Below, one piece after another: positions 25,888-35,015 of a stretch of 64,000 nucleotides of DNA. The notes under the pieces were generated by a model. It was not told where the DNA came from. It worked only from the letters and a program-made list of their open reading frames with translations, and searched no databases. Each line of letters begins with the position of its first letter. Position 1 is the stretch's first letter. The DNA is taken from assembly GCA_024637045.1 (NCBI GenBank), contig JAGXFX010000020.1, positions 51,609-115,608 of the forward strand, written 5' to 3'. The position numbers were made by a program, and so were the translations under genes. This stretch comes from Soehngenia sp. Lineage in GTDB: Bacteria; Bacillota; Clostridia; Tissierellales; Tissierellaceae.

Positions 25888-26385
25888 CTAGTCCTCTTTT
25901 CTTGCACACTCCGAATCTCTGCCTGTTAATATTTCCAGGCCGTGATGCACGCTATCCAAACAGAAGTCCAATGATTCCCTAACTGCTTTGGGGCTTCCCG
26001 GTAGATTAATAATCAGAGTGTTATTTCTTATTCCCGCCGTTGCCCTGGAAAGCATTGCCCTCCGTGTGATCTGAAGGCTAAAGTATCTTATGGCTTCCGT
26101 TATTCCTGGAGCCATTCTCTCACAAACCTGGATTGTGGCTTCAGGTGTTACATCCCTCTTGCTGAATCCTGTTCCACCTGTTGTAAGAATAAGTTCAACT
26201 CCAAGATTATCCGCCATATTCTCCATTTCATCTGAAAGAAGGTCTTTTTCATCAGGCAGAATTACCTGCCTGATTACATCATATCCTTTTCTTTCAATCA
26301 TTTCCTTTATAACAGCACCTGAAACATCTTCTCTTTCTCCTGCTGCACCTTTGTCACTGGATGTTATAATACCAACCTTAAACAT
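25888..26385 (-). CDS. mog: molybdopterin adenylyltransferase, MogA/MoaB family
   Basis: A 165-residue protein of the MogA/MoaB fold that adenylates molybdopterin before metal insertion. The key blocks are ITSSDKGAAGEREDVSG, LTTGGTGFSKRDVTPEAT and NLPGSPKAVRESLDF. I chose the ATG at 26383-26385, 6 bases after GGGGAGG. It overlaps the preceding ferritin-like gene's end by none but sits only 2 bases away, and lies 2 bases from mobA. Confidence 0.93.
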   Translation of the reverse strand: MFKVGIITSSDKGAAGEREDVSGAVIKEMIERKGYDVIRQVILPDEKDLLSDEMENMADNLGVELILTTGGTGFSKRDVTPEATIQVCERMAPGITEAIRYFSLQITRRAMLSRATAGIRNNTLIINLPGSPKAVRESLDFCLDSVHHGLEILTGRDSECARKED

Positions 26386-26387
26386 AT

Positions 26388-26882
26388 TTAGCCTCCCCAT
26401 GGAAGTGTCATATATTCTTTCATTCTTCTGTCGTACTCAGACTTGAAAAGTCTTTCATGACCTTCTTCCCATCTTTGAAGCTTTTCAAAAATCCTTCTTA
26501 TTCCATCATCGTCTGCATTCTGTGCTGCATTCTCATAAAACTCCTTAAAATCCTTTTCAATAAGGTAAGCCATCCTAAGGATAGTAAGATCTGGGATATC
26601 AGACTCCACCAAGGTTGCCTCAATATGCTCTGATTTTTCGCGGTCCTTGAAGATGTCTTCTTCTCGCTCCATTACTTCTTCACTTGTATCAAAGGTTTCA
26701 TTCTCCAAGTAGCTGTCCAGCTGCTTCTTAAGGTACTCGTAATGCTCAATTTCTGTTTCTGAAAGGGTCAGAAACAGTTTTCTTGTAGTGGCATTTGAAA
26801 ATTTATCAGCCTTTTCCTTGAAAAAATTGCTTCCATCCAGCTCCATCTGCATTGCATATCTCAATACTTGTTCATATTTCAT
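26388..26882 (-). CDS. ferritin-like/rubrerythrin-type di-iron protein
   Basis: A 164-residue helical protein with two ferritin-type half motifs: an early Glu (MELDGSNFF) with E-x-E-HYEYL, and a later EKDFKEFY with WEEGHERLF. These supply the Glu and His ligands of a rubrerythrin-like di-iron site. There is no rubredoxin domain. It lies inside the formate dehydrogenase operon, 11 bases after the fdhA stop and 2 bases before mog, so a role in protecting the oxygen-sensitive enzyme or in iron handling is suggested by position only. Confidence 0.75.
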   Translation of the reverse strand: MKYEQVLRYAMQMELDGSNFFKEKADKFSNATTRKLFLTLSETEIEHYEYLKKQLDSYLENETFDTSEEVMEREEDIFKDREKSEHIEATLVESDIPDLTILRMAYLIEKDFKEFYENAAQNADDDGIRRIFEKLQRWEEGHERLFKSEYDRRMKEYMTLPWGG

Positions 26883-26893
26883 TCATATCACCT

Positions 26894-29572
26894 CTACGCT
26901 TTCTCGACTCTTACTGCGGCTACTTTCAGCTCGGGAATCTTTGCTATTTCATCAATTGCTGAATTTGTTAAAATATTTGCCTTTCCTTCTGTGTAGTGGA
27001 ACGGCATAAATACTACTCCCTCTTCTATTATATCAGTTACAAGAGCAGTTGTTTCCAGTTCACCACGTCTTGAATAAATTTTGACCCTGTCTCCATTTTC
27101 AATGCCCAGCTTATTAGCCGAAGCTTCATTGATCTCAACATATGAACTCGGTGCCAGCTTATTAAGACCATCCTCTCTGCCTGTCATGGTCATTGTATGG
27201 TAGTGGTACAGGATTCTTCCAGTTGTAAGGATGAGTGGATATTCATCAGAGGTTATTTCAGCACTTTCTACGTGTTCAACCGGCATAAACAATCCTCTTC
27301 CTCTTGCCATTGCTGTCTTGTGAAGAAACTTTGTTCCAGGGTGATTCTGGTCTGGAACTGGCCATTGAAGACTTTCTGTTTCAAGTCTTTTGTATGTTAC
27401 CCCTCCGTATGATGGAGTCAGAGATGCGATTTCTTCCATTATTATCGCAGGATTCAAATACCTGGTCTCATCGCCCATTCTGTTCATAATGTCCATAAGG
27501 ATTATCCAGTCGGCTTTTGCCTCTCCTGGAGCCTCAACTGCTTTTCTTACCCTTTGAATCCTTCTTTCAGTATTTGTAAATGTTCCATCCTTCTCTGCAA
27601 AAGCTGCCGCAGGAAGTACAACATCAGCCATTTCAGCAGTTTCTGTAAGGAATATATCCTGTACTACCATGAAATCAACATGATCCAGGATTTTTCTCAC
27701 ATGGTTTGTGTCAGGGTCTGATACCATTGGGTTTTCTCCCATGATATAAAGGAACTTGACTTGATCCTCTTCAATTGCTTTGAACATTTCTGTTATTGTA
27801 AGGCCAACCTTGTTTGAAAGCTTGCTTCCCCAGCTATCCTGAAATTTATCCAATACTTCTGGTTTGAATACCTTTTGGTATCCTGGAAGATCTGCTGGCA
27901 GTCCTCCCATGTCGCAAGCTCCCTGAACGTTATTCTGTCCTCTAAGTGGATTGACTCCTGCTGATTCAATACCAACGTTTCCGCAAAGAAGTGCAAGATT
28001 TGAAATACTCATTACTGCATGGGTTCCCGTTGTATGCTGGGTTATTCCCATTGTGTAGTAGATTCCTGCCTTACCCGCTTCTCCGTATATTGTAGCTGCA
28101 TCAATAATATCCTGTGCATCAACCCCACAGATTTCTGCAACTCTTTCAGGAGTGTAGTCCTTTACAAGTCTCTTTAGTTCTTCGTAGTTTTCTGTTTTTT
28201 CATCAATATAACTATCAGCCTGAAGTCCTTTTTCAATTATTACATGCATCAACCCGTTTAAAAGCGCGATGTTTGTACCCGGCTTCAACTGAAGGAATAC
28301 ATCAGCGTATTCAGCCATCTCTATTCTTCTTGGATCAGCGACTATCATCTTGGCTCCGGCCTTCTTGGCCTGCTTCATAATTGCGCCTATCACCGGATGG
28401 TTCTCTGATGTGTTTGAACCGATAATAAACATTGCATCCGTACCTTTTATTTCCTGTATACTGTTTGTCATTGCTCCGCTTCCCAATGTGATTGCAAGAC
28501 CTGCAACCGTTGAAGCATGTCAGAGGCGAGCGCAATGGTCTACGTTATTGGTACCAAGAGTTGATCTGAACATCTTCTGGAACATATAATTATCTTCATT
28601 TGTACATCTTGCTGAAGTCAGTCCTGCAAATGAATCTGATCCGAAGTCTTCCTTGGTCTGCTTCATCTTCGATGTTATCACGTTATATGCTTCATCCCAT
28701 GTGGTTTCAACCAGGACGCCATCTTTTCTTACAAGTGGCATAGTTAGCCTGTCAGGATGTGAAAGGAAATTGTATGAGAATTTACCCTTTACGCACAGGA
28801 GTCCTTCGTTGTGAGCATCAAATGCGGGTTCAACCCCGACTACCCTGTTGTTCTTTGTCTTAAGATCCATCTGACACCCTACTCCACAGTAGGAGCAAGT
28901 AGTCCTTGTGGTCTCGATTTCCCACTGTCTGAATTTCATCTTACTCCTTGGCTCAAGAGCGCCAACGGGACATACTGAAACGCAGTTTCCACAGGATACA
29001 CAGGTCGAATTCTCAAGTCCTTCACCAAATGGCGTAGCTACAAGAGTCTCGAAGCCTCGGTTCTCAAAGCCAATTGCATTTGTTCCCTGAAGCTCATCAC
29101 AAACTCTTACACATAATCCACACAAAATACACTTGCTTGCGTCAAATGTGTAGAATGGGTTTGTATCATCATAATATGGTTTGCTCATTTCCCATCTATA
29201 TGTACCTTCTGTAATTCCATATTCATAGCAGAGGTCCTGAAGCTTACAAGCCCCAGCACTTTCACATGTCAGGCAATCCAAAGGATGGTTTGATATAAGC
29301 ATATCCAATAGATCCTGTCTTGCCTTTACAACCTTTTCACTGTGGGTATGGATAACCATTCCTTCTTTCACCTGTGTTGTACAGGCAGTGTGAAGCTTGC
29401 CCCAACCTTCAACCTCCACCTGGCAAAGTCTACATGATCCAGAGGGAACCAGACGCTCATCATGACACATGGTTGGAATGTCTATGCCAATATCACTGCA
29501 GGCCTTAAGCACAAAAGTTCCTTTTTCAATTTCATATTGTTTTCCGTTAATTGTTAGTTTTACTGTATTCAT
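26894..29572 (-). CDS. fdhA: formate dehydrogenase catalytic subunit, selenocysteine-containing (UGA at 28520-28522)
   Basis: One 892-residue selenoprotein interrupted by an in-frame TGA at codon 351. The N-terminal part holds a 2Fe-2S domain (Cys36, 47, 50, 64), a His-Cys3 4Fe-4S site (His96, Cys100, 103, 109), two 4Fe-4S ferredoxin motifs (Cys148-158 and 191-201), and the Mo/W-bis-MGD domain cluster (Cys226, 229, 233, 260). The UGA falls at the active-site metal ligand in CARL-U-HASTVAG, and homology continues to the C-terminal NGDRVKIYSRRGE cofactor-binding domain. A SECIS hairpin follows the UGA. It oxidises formate or reduces CO2 in the cytoplasm, passing electrons to the adjacent NuoF/NuoE-like diaphorase. 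Confidence 0.96.
28490..28522 (-). promoter_or_regulatory. bacterial SECIS element directing selenocysteine at UGA
   Basis: After the UGA (28522-28520), 11 bases lead to a perfect 7-bp stem, GGUUGCA (28508-28502) with UGCAAUC (28496-28490), and apical loop GGUCU. The core CGGUUGCAGGUCU matches what I recall of the E. coli fdhF SECIS. Spacing is right for SelB recruitment. Confidence 0.9.
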
Positions 29573-29587
29573 ATTCTTCCTCCAGTG

Positions 29588-31168
29588 CTATATTATTGAG
29601 ATTGCGTCAACAGGACATACATCGTAGCAGGCTCCGCATTTTATGCATATAGCCTGGTCAATAAGATGCTTTTCCTTGACCTTTCCGGTGATCGCTACTA
29701 CAGGACATACCTTTGCACATCTTGTACAACCAATACAATCATCCGTTATCTCGTATTTTATAAGTGCCTTACAGCTCTTTGCAGGACAGCTCTTGTCCTT
29801 TATATGTGCCTCGTACTCATGTCTGTAGTATTTTATTGTTGTTATTACCGGATTTGGAGCGGTCTGTCCAAGTCCGCAAAGTGAAGTTGAGCTTACAGTT
29901 TTTGAAAGATTTTCAAGTCTTTCAATGTCTCCTTCAACTCCCTCACCTTTTGTGATCCTGTCCAGAATCTCATGCATCCTCTTTGTACCTTCTCTACATG
30001 GGACGCATTTACCACATGACTCATCCACGCTGAAGTCCAGGAAGAATTTTGCAATATCGACCATACAGGTGTTTTCATCCATAACTACCATTCCACCCGA
30101 TCCCATTATAGACCAGATCTTACCCAGAGATTCAAAGTCAACAGGGGTGTCAATAAGATCAGCTGGAATACATCCACCGGATGGACCACCTGTCTGAACA
30201 GCCTTGTATTCCTTGCCATCCTGAGCTCCTCCACCGATGTCAAATACAATCTCTCTTAGGGTCATTCCCATTGGGACTTCGACAAGTCCAGCATTTTCAA
30301 CTTTTCCAACTAGTGCAAATACCTTTGTTCCAGGTGATTCTTCTGTTCCGATACTCCTGAACCACTTTGCACCTTTGTTCATTATAGCCGGAACGTTTGC
30401 AAGAGTCTCAACGTTGTTGATTATAGTAGGTTTTCCCCAAAGTCCTTTGTGGGCAGTTCGATAAAGCTTTGGACGGGGCATTCCCCTTCTTCCTTCGATT
30501 GACTCCATCAAGGCGGTTCCTTCTCCACACACAAATGCACCAGATCCAAGTCTTAATTCAATATCAAAATTGAAGCCGGTTCCAAATATGTTGTTACCTA
30601 GAAGACCATACTCCTTCGCCTGCTTAATTGCAATCTCCAGCCTTTTAACTGCCATGGGGTACTCAGCCCTTACATATATGTATCCCTGGTCTGAGCCGAT
30701 GGCATAGCCACCAATAGCCATACCCTCAAGTACACTGTGTGGATCCTTTTCAAGTATGGACCTGTCCATAAATGCACCGGGGTCTCCCTCGTCTGCGTTA
30801 CAGATTATGTATTTCTTATCAGCATCGAATTTGTATGCTTCATTCCATTTTCTTCCTGTAGGGAAACCCGCTCCTCCTCTACCACGTAGAAGAGATTCAG
30901 TTATTTCAGCTACAACATCCCCAGGTTCCTGTTCTGTCAATGCCTTTAAAAGTGCAAAATATCCATCAAAGGCTATGTATTCATCTATATCTGTGGGATC
31001 GATTATATCGCAATTCTTAAGAGCAATTCTTACCTGTTTCTTGTAGTATTCTCCCTTAAGGACCAGGTCATCTCCCCTAAACTCAACCCTGTCTCCCTCC
31101 AAAAGTTTTTCAACTAGGGATGGCTTGGTTTTCTCCTTTATCTCAAACAATTTCTCCTTTGTTATCAT
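29588..31168 (-). CDS. NuoF/HydB-like NAD(P)H-binding diaphorase subunit
   Basis: A 526-residue flavoprotein. The NADH site [17 protein letters not shown] site [13 protein letters not shown], and 4Fe-4S motif [15 protein letters not shown] are visible. Two C-terminal ferredoxin clusters, [12 protein letters not shown] and [12 protein letters not shown], extend it beyond simple NuoF. This plan is that of HydB/HylB/NfnB-type subunits of soluble hydrogenases and formate dehydrogenases. It should link FdhA to NAD(P)+ and perhaps ferredoxin. It lies 15 bases upstream of fdhA and 12 bases after the NuoE-like gene. Confidence 0.93.
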   Translation of the reverse strand: MITKEKLFEIKEKTKPSLVEKLLEGDRVEFRGDDLVLKGEYYKKQVRIALKNCDIIDPTDIDEYIAFDGYFALLKALTEQEPGDVVAEITESLLRGRGGAGFPTGRKWNEAYKFDADKKYIICNADEGDPGAFMDRSILEKDPHSVLEGMAIGGYAIGSDQGYIYVRAEYPMAVKRLEIAIKQAKEYGLLGNNIFGTGFNFDIELRLGSGAFVCGEGTALMESIEGRRGMPRPKLYRTAHKGLWGKPTIINNVETLANVPAIMNKGAKWFRSIGTEESPGTKVFALVGKVENAGLVEVPMGMTLREIVFDIGGGAQDGKEYKAVQTGGPSGGCIPADLIDTPVDFESLGKIWSIMGSGGMVVMDENTCMVDIAKFFLDFSVDESCGKCVPCREGTKRMHEILDRITKGEGVEGDIERLENLSKTVSSTSLCGLGQTAPNPVITTIKYYRHEYEAHIKDKSCPAKSCKALIKYEITDDCIGCTRCAKVCPVVAITGKVKEKHLIDQAICIKCGACYDVCPVDAISII

Positions 31169-31180
31169 GGCACTCTCCCC

Positions 31181-31666
31181 TTAATTGTATTTAGCAAGTA
31201 TCTCTGTAATATCTTCCTTCTTGACTTTTGCATACACATCTTCATTAACTAGAATTACAGGTGCTATGCTACAGTCACCAACGCATCTGGCAGCTGCTAT
31301 TGAAAATACTTCATCGACAGTAGTTTCTCCGGATTCAATTCCCAGCTGTGACTCGATTTCTTCAAGAATGCTCTGGGCGCCCTTAACATAACAGGCTGTT
31401 CCAAGACAAACACTTACTTTATTCTTACCTGTAGGCACAAAGGAAAACTGAGAATAGAAAGTTGCTACTCCGTAAATCTCTGCCATTGGGATAGACAACT
31501 CTTTTGAAATTGTCTCCAACATCTCTTTTGGAAGGAATCCAAAGACATCCTGTGCACGCTGTAATGAAGGCATCAGTGGCCCAGGTGTATTTTTCTTAGA
31601 ATCAAGAAATTCCATAAAGGCTACTATCTGCTCCTTGTTTTCTTCTTTATCAAACTTAAACTCCAT
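31181..31666 (-). CDS. NuoE/HydC-like 2Fe-2S subunit
   Basis: A 161-residue thioredoxin-fold ferredoxin. The 2Fe-2S ligands are in CLGTACYVKG (Cys, Cys) and AARCVGDCSIAP (Cys, Cys). The N-terminal helical region contains PGPLMPSLQRAQDVFGFLP, typical of NuoE. It completes a three-subunit NAD(P)-linked formate dehydrogenase with the two downstream genes. The ATG follows GAGGAGGAGAATA. It is the first gene of the cluster. The 180 bases upstream hold TTGACA and TATAAT-like elements but no confident pair. Confidence 0.93.
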   Translation of the reverse strand: MEFKFDKEENKEQIVAFMEFLDSKKNTPGPLMPSLQRAQDVFGFLPKEMLETISKELSIPMAEIYGVATFYSQFSFVPTGKNKVSVCLGTACYVKGAQSILEEIESQLGIESGETTVDEVFSIAAARCVGDCSIAPVILVNEDVYAKVKKEDITEILAKYN

Positions 31667-31857
31667 TATTCTCCTCCTCTTGATTATGTAATATTAAATT
31701 GATTTTTTCTTTAGATTTATGAAAATTATATACCCTTTTAGCGTATAATATTAGAAGAGGATTGTCAATGATATCTGAATTTTGCCAATTCTCCTTGATA
31801 CTAGTGATTTCAAGCACTCCAGACATATTTTCAGCATAAAAAAAGGAGTTGATTCAT

Positions 31858-32145
31858 TTGTTAGATCAATATTATATATACTTTATTCTATTTTATATGC
31901 TTTTCATTAATTCAGCAGCTTTCTTGCTTTTCAAGAGAGATAAATCTCTAGCTAAAAAGGGGAAAAGACGAATATCTGAAAAAACCCTCTTTCTTTCCGC
32001 CATAATTGGTGGTGGATTGGGCGCTGTAATTGGAATGCATATATTCTCACACAAAACAAAAAAAGCAGCCTTTCTGTTAGGGCTGCCCATCATTGCTATT
32101 ATGAATATTGTCCTTATTTTGTTTGTTATTAAAGAGCTTGTTTAG
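31858..32145 (+). CDS. DUF1294 family small membrane protein
   Basis: A 95-residue membrane protein. It has an N-terminal helix, then KRDKSLAKKGKRRISEKTLF followed by GGGLGAVIGMHIFSHKTKK, which is the DUF1294 signature, and a C-terminal hydrophobic helix. I chose the TTG at 31858, 8 bases after AAGGAG; the TTG at 31849 touches the ribosome binding site. Function is unknown for the family. Confidence 0.82.
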   Translation: MLDQYYIYFILFYMLFINSAAFLLFKRDKSLAKKGKRRISEKTLFLSAIIGGGLGAVIGMHIFSHKTKKAAFLLGLPIIAIMNIVLILFVIKELV

Positions 32146-32164
32146 TTATTTTAAACCGCCAGGA

Positions 32165-32248
32165 ACCGTCCCCAGCGATTTTTCCCCGATTTCCATTTAG
32201 TATTTGGGACAAAAAGGACCGTCCCCGGCGTCCCGAAAGACCGTCCCC
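32165..32248. repeat. three short ACCGTCCCC repeats (GGGGACGGT on the other strand)
   Basis: ACCGTCCCC occurs at 32165-32173, 32218-32226 and 32240-32248 within 84 bases of GC-rich sequence in an otherwise AT-rich gap. Similar GGGGACGGT-type short repeats are scattered in many clostridial genomes. No gene is seen here. Confidence 0.6.
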
Positions 32249-32268
32249 TGTGATTCACACTAACCTCT

Positions 32269-32679
32269 CTACTCAATATGAATAGCAATTGCAATAAGCA
32301 GCAAAACGGCAACTGAACGATGGATCATCAGCCAAACTTTCCCTCTTTTCTTCTTTTTTTGGCCATATATGCCAAGTATCACCTGTAGTATCATAAGTGA
32401 TGCTGCAATGAGTCCTGTTATACTAAGACCATAGGTGAGAAACTGAACAGAAAAATGAACTAGTAGAAAAAACACAGCAAAAAAACCGAAATAACGATGA
32501 TTTTTGACTACAAATCGCATCATTTTTTGGTAGTTGTCAGCAAAGGATTTATTCTTTCTAATCTGTGTTTTGAATTTTTTGTTTAGAAACTTAACTATAT
32601 AGTTTAAAACAGTTAAGCTATAAAAGAAAATAATAGTGTACCCTAATAATTCCCCCAAATCTTCTAAAAAATCCAACAT
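32269..32679 (-). CDS. putative four-helix membrane protein with conserved-looking histidines
   Basis: A 136-residue membrane protein with about four hydrophobic helices. Histidines occur in paired positions: NHRYFGF and LLVHFSVQF, then WLMIHRSVAV and AIAIHIE at the C-terminus. This spacing recalls small b-type cytochromes, in which two helices each supply heme ligands. I recognise no specific family. The ATG at 32677-32679 sits 9 bases after GGGAG. It is 21 bases downstream of the ZIP transporter gene, so co-transcription is likely. Confidence 0.65.
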   Translation of the reverse strand: MLDFLEDLGELLGYTIIFFYSLTVLNYIVKFLNKKFKTQIRKNKSFADNYQKMMRFVVKNHRYFGFFAVFFLLVHFSVQFLTYGLSITGLIAASLMILQVILGIYGQKKKKRGKVWLMIHRSVAVLLLIAIAIHIE

Positions 32680-32700
32680 CCTCATCAGCTCCCTTTCAAG

Positions 32701-33525
32701 TTATCCCAAAGCCACATCCAGTATCATCATTACTGTAAAACCGAGCATTGCACCAATTGATGCAATATCTGTCTTTGAACCGCCTTCTTCTCTTTGTGCT
32801 TCGGGAATTAGCTCTTCAACTACAACATAGATCATTGCTCCTGCTGCAAAAGCAAGTGCATATGGTAGAATTGGCTGTATTTTTATGACTGCAAAAGCGC
32901 CAAGAACACCAGCAATTGGTTCTACAATTCCGGAAGATTGTCCATATAAAAATGCCTTTGTTCTACTGAACCCTTCACGTCTTAATGGTATGGATACAGC
33001 TGCTCCCTCCGGGAAATTTTGTAGTCCTATACCTATTGCCAATGCAATCGCTCCAGCCAGAGTTGCAGATGAGCCTACACCTGCAGCAACCGCTCCAAAA
33101 GCTACTCCAACTGCAAGACCTTCAGGTATGTTATGTAGCGTAATCGCCAAAACAAGCAGGACACTTCTCTGCCAATTTGTCTTAATGCCTTCTGCATCAG
33201 TCGTATCCAGCCCCAAGTGTAAATGAGGTAATAATTTATCAACCAGATAAAGAAATCCACCACCTAGTAAAAATCCACTCGCTGCAGTAATATATGGTAC
33301 TTGCCCCAATTCTTCTGCCAATTCAATTCCAGGCGCAAGCAAAGACCAAAAACTCGCTGCAATCATAACTCCAGCTGCAAAACCCAACATTCCGTTTAGT
33401 ACTGTCTTGTTAATGGTTTTGAAGAAAAATACAAGAGCTGCACCCGATGCAGTGACGCCCCATGTGAATAGTGTTGCTATCAATGCCTGTTGTACCGGTC
33501 CAAATTGACTCATCCATTGAATCAT
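32701..33525 (-). CDS. ZIP family metal transporter (ZupT-like)
   Basis: A 274-residue integral membrane protein with about eight helices. The transport-site helices are [15 protein letters not shown] and [12 protein letters not shown], diagnostic for ZIP-type zinc/iron uptake proteins. A short His-containing loop ([13 protein letters not shown]) precedes them. The ATG at 33525 follows GAGGTGTTATAG. Zinc uptake is the usual role; the gene context does not define the metal. Confidence 0.92.
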   Translation of the reverse strand: MIQWMSQFGPVQQALIATLFTWGVTASGAALVFFFKTINKTVLNGMLGFAAGVMIAASFWSLLAPGIELAEELGQVPYITAASGFLLGGGFLYLVDKLLPHLHLGLDTTDAEGIKTNWQRSVLLVLAITLHNIPEGLAVGVAFGAVAAGVGSSATLAGAIALAIGIGLQNFPEGAAVSIPLRREGFSRTKAFLYGQSSGIVEPIAGVLGAFAVIKIQPILPYALAFAAGAMIYVVVEELIPEAQREEGGSKTDIASIGAMLGFTVMMILDVALG

Positions 33526-33622
33526 CTATAACACCTCGCTTTTAACTTATTATCTGTCTTATACCCTTTATGTCGAAATTAAGCTCATATCTTACTCGAA
33601 AAGAAGTACAAAGGTTTTTTGC

Positions 33623-33661
33623 AAAAAACAGCCCTGAAAACCTGTACAGGTTTTCAGGGCT
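33623..33661 (-). terminator. terminator of the TAXI binding protein gene
   Basis: A 32-base perfect palindrome at 33630-33661 (half site AGCCCTGAAAACCTGT) is followed on the minus strand by TGTTTTTTGC. It lies 26 bases past the stop of the TAXI gene. Confidence 0.9.
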
Positions 33662-33686
33662 GATGCTTCTATTGGGGGAAAATTAT

Positions 33687-34742
33687 TTACTCAGAAATCC
33701 ATCCTTGTTCCACGAAGTATCTCTTTGCACCTGGGTGGTATGGAAGTAGCATATCTTCTTCTTCAGCTACCAGTTCAGGTGTAAATTGCTCCATAACAGC
33801 TGCAACTTCTTGCATTGTTTCTATGTTTTCATAGATAGATTTTGTCATTTCATAAACTAAATCCTCAGGCATTTCCAGTGTTGTAACAATATTGTCTGGA
33901 GGTGAACCTGCAGTTATTACTTCATAATCCTGGTTAGGATAAACATTTGCAGGTAGTGTTCTTCTTTCATAGTATGGACTTATTGCTTTCCAGGCTGCGA
34001 ATGCATCATCATCAATAGGAAGAATAACTGTATCTCCTCCAAGCATTAATTCAGCTATAGCTGCATTTCCCATAGTCAGTCCGAAGATGGCTCCATCTAC
34101 CAAACCATTCTGCATCATTTCTACTGCTTGAGTTGCTTCAACATATTGAGGACTGATGTCATCATATGATAGTCCATGAGCTTCAAGAATCTGACGAGCG
34201 TCAACTTCTCCACCGCTTCCCGCAGGACCAACTGCAATTCTTTTGCCTTCAAAGTCATATATTGTTTCAATTCCGCTGTCATTTCTTGCTACAACTTGAG
34301 TAGCATCGTAGAAAAGGCCTCCAGTAACTGCTACCAGCCAAGGCATCTCTTCTGGATATGGTTCAACACCACGTCTTGCCAAATCAGCTTCAATTGCACG
34401 GCAGACAGCTGCTTCTGCTTCACCAGTTCTTAGCAAATCGATATTATGTGGGCTTCCGTTTGTAGCAATTGCTACTGCACGCATGTTAGGAATATTTCCA
34501 TTCCAAATCTGTGCAAGAGCCATGCCTATTGGATAGTTCATTCCACCAACTCCAGCAGTACCTATTGTAACGTGTATAGGTTCATCGGAAGCAGGTTCTT
34601 CTGTCGCAGGTTCTTCTGTCGCAGGAGTTTCTCCTTCTGCAGGCTCCGCAGGTTCTTCTGTCGCAGGAGTTGAACATCCTACAACCAACATCATCATAAC
34701 TAACAATAAACTAAGTAATTTAATCGCGTTTAATTTTTTCAT
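33687..34742 (-). CDS. TRAP transporter solute-binding lipoprotein, TAXI family
   Basis: A 351-residue lipoprotein with lipobox VVGCS (Cys23), a long Thr/Pro/Glu-rich linker made of short repeats (ATEEPAEPAEGE type), and then the TAXI core: TIGTAGVGGMNYPIGMALAQ, GEAEAAVCRAI, VAVTGGLFYDATQVVA and FEGKRIAVGPAGSGGEVDARQILEA. TAXI proteins bind carboxylates such as glutamate or 2-oxoglutarate. It pairs with the TRAP permease at 36388-38400, though another gene lies between. A sigma-54 type promoter sits about 58 bases upstream. The substrate is unknown. Confidence 0.92.
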   Translation of the reverse strand: MKKLNAIKLLSLLLVMMMLVVGCSTPATEEPAEPAEGETPATEEPATEEPASDEPIHVTIGTAGVGGMNYPIGMALAQIWNGNIPNMRAVAIATNGSPHNIDLLRTGEAEAAVCRAIEADLARRGVEPYPEEMPWLVAVTGGLFYDATQVVARNDSGIETIYDFEGKRIAVGPAGSGGEVDARQILEAHGLSYDDISPQYVEATQAVEMMQNGLVDGAIFGLTMGNAAIAELMLGGDTVILPIDDDAFAAWKAISPYYERRTLPANVYPNQDYEVITAGSPPDNIVTTLEMPEDLVYEMTKSIYENIETMQEVAAVMEQFTPELVAEEEDMLLPYHPGAKRYFVEQGWISE

Positions 34743-34799
34743 TTTTCCATCCCCTTCGTAATTTTTTAATCACCTCAAGAAAGCTATAATCCCCCCTTT

Positions 34800-34815
34800 A
34801 GCAATCACTCTCCCA
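34800..34815 (-). promoter_or_regulatory. sigma-54 (-24/-12) promoter P3, TAXI gene
   Basis: On the minus strand the site reads TGGGAGAGTGATTGCT. It keeps the GG and GC pairs with 10 bases between them and the TTGC block, and departs from the TGGCACG-N4-TTGCW consensus at three positions. It gives a leader of about 48 bases. GATAATAAT occurs upstream at 34869-34877 and 34969-34977, exactly 100 bases apart. Confidence 0.65.
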
Positions 34816-35015
34816 TTATTTGCTTTTCAAATACTGTACTTAAACTATTCATTTTCGTACTATGAAAAGATAATAATGTATTACTATAATTATACCACCA
34901 TCAAGGAATACTTGCTGATTAGTCTTATTTTTCACAAATTTCAGATATCAGTAAAATAGTCCTGAGATGATAATAATCCAAATTAAAACTTCACATAACC
35001 TTATCCACTCTTTGC

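Noticed and set aside
28487..28522. Nonsense mutation or frameshift splitting the formate dehydrogenase gene
   Set aside because: The TGA is in frame at the conserved Sec/Cys position and a SECIS hairpin follows, so recoding to selenocysteine explains it.
32165..32248. CRISPR array
   Set aside because: The repeat is only 9 bases, spacing is irregular and no cas genes are present.
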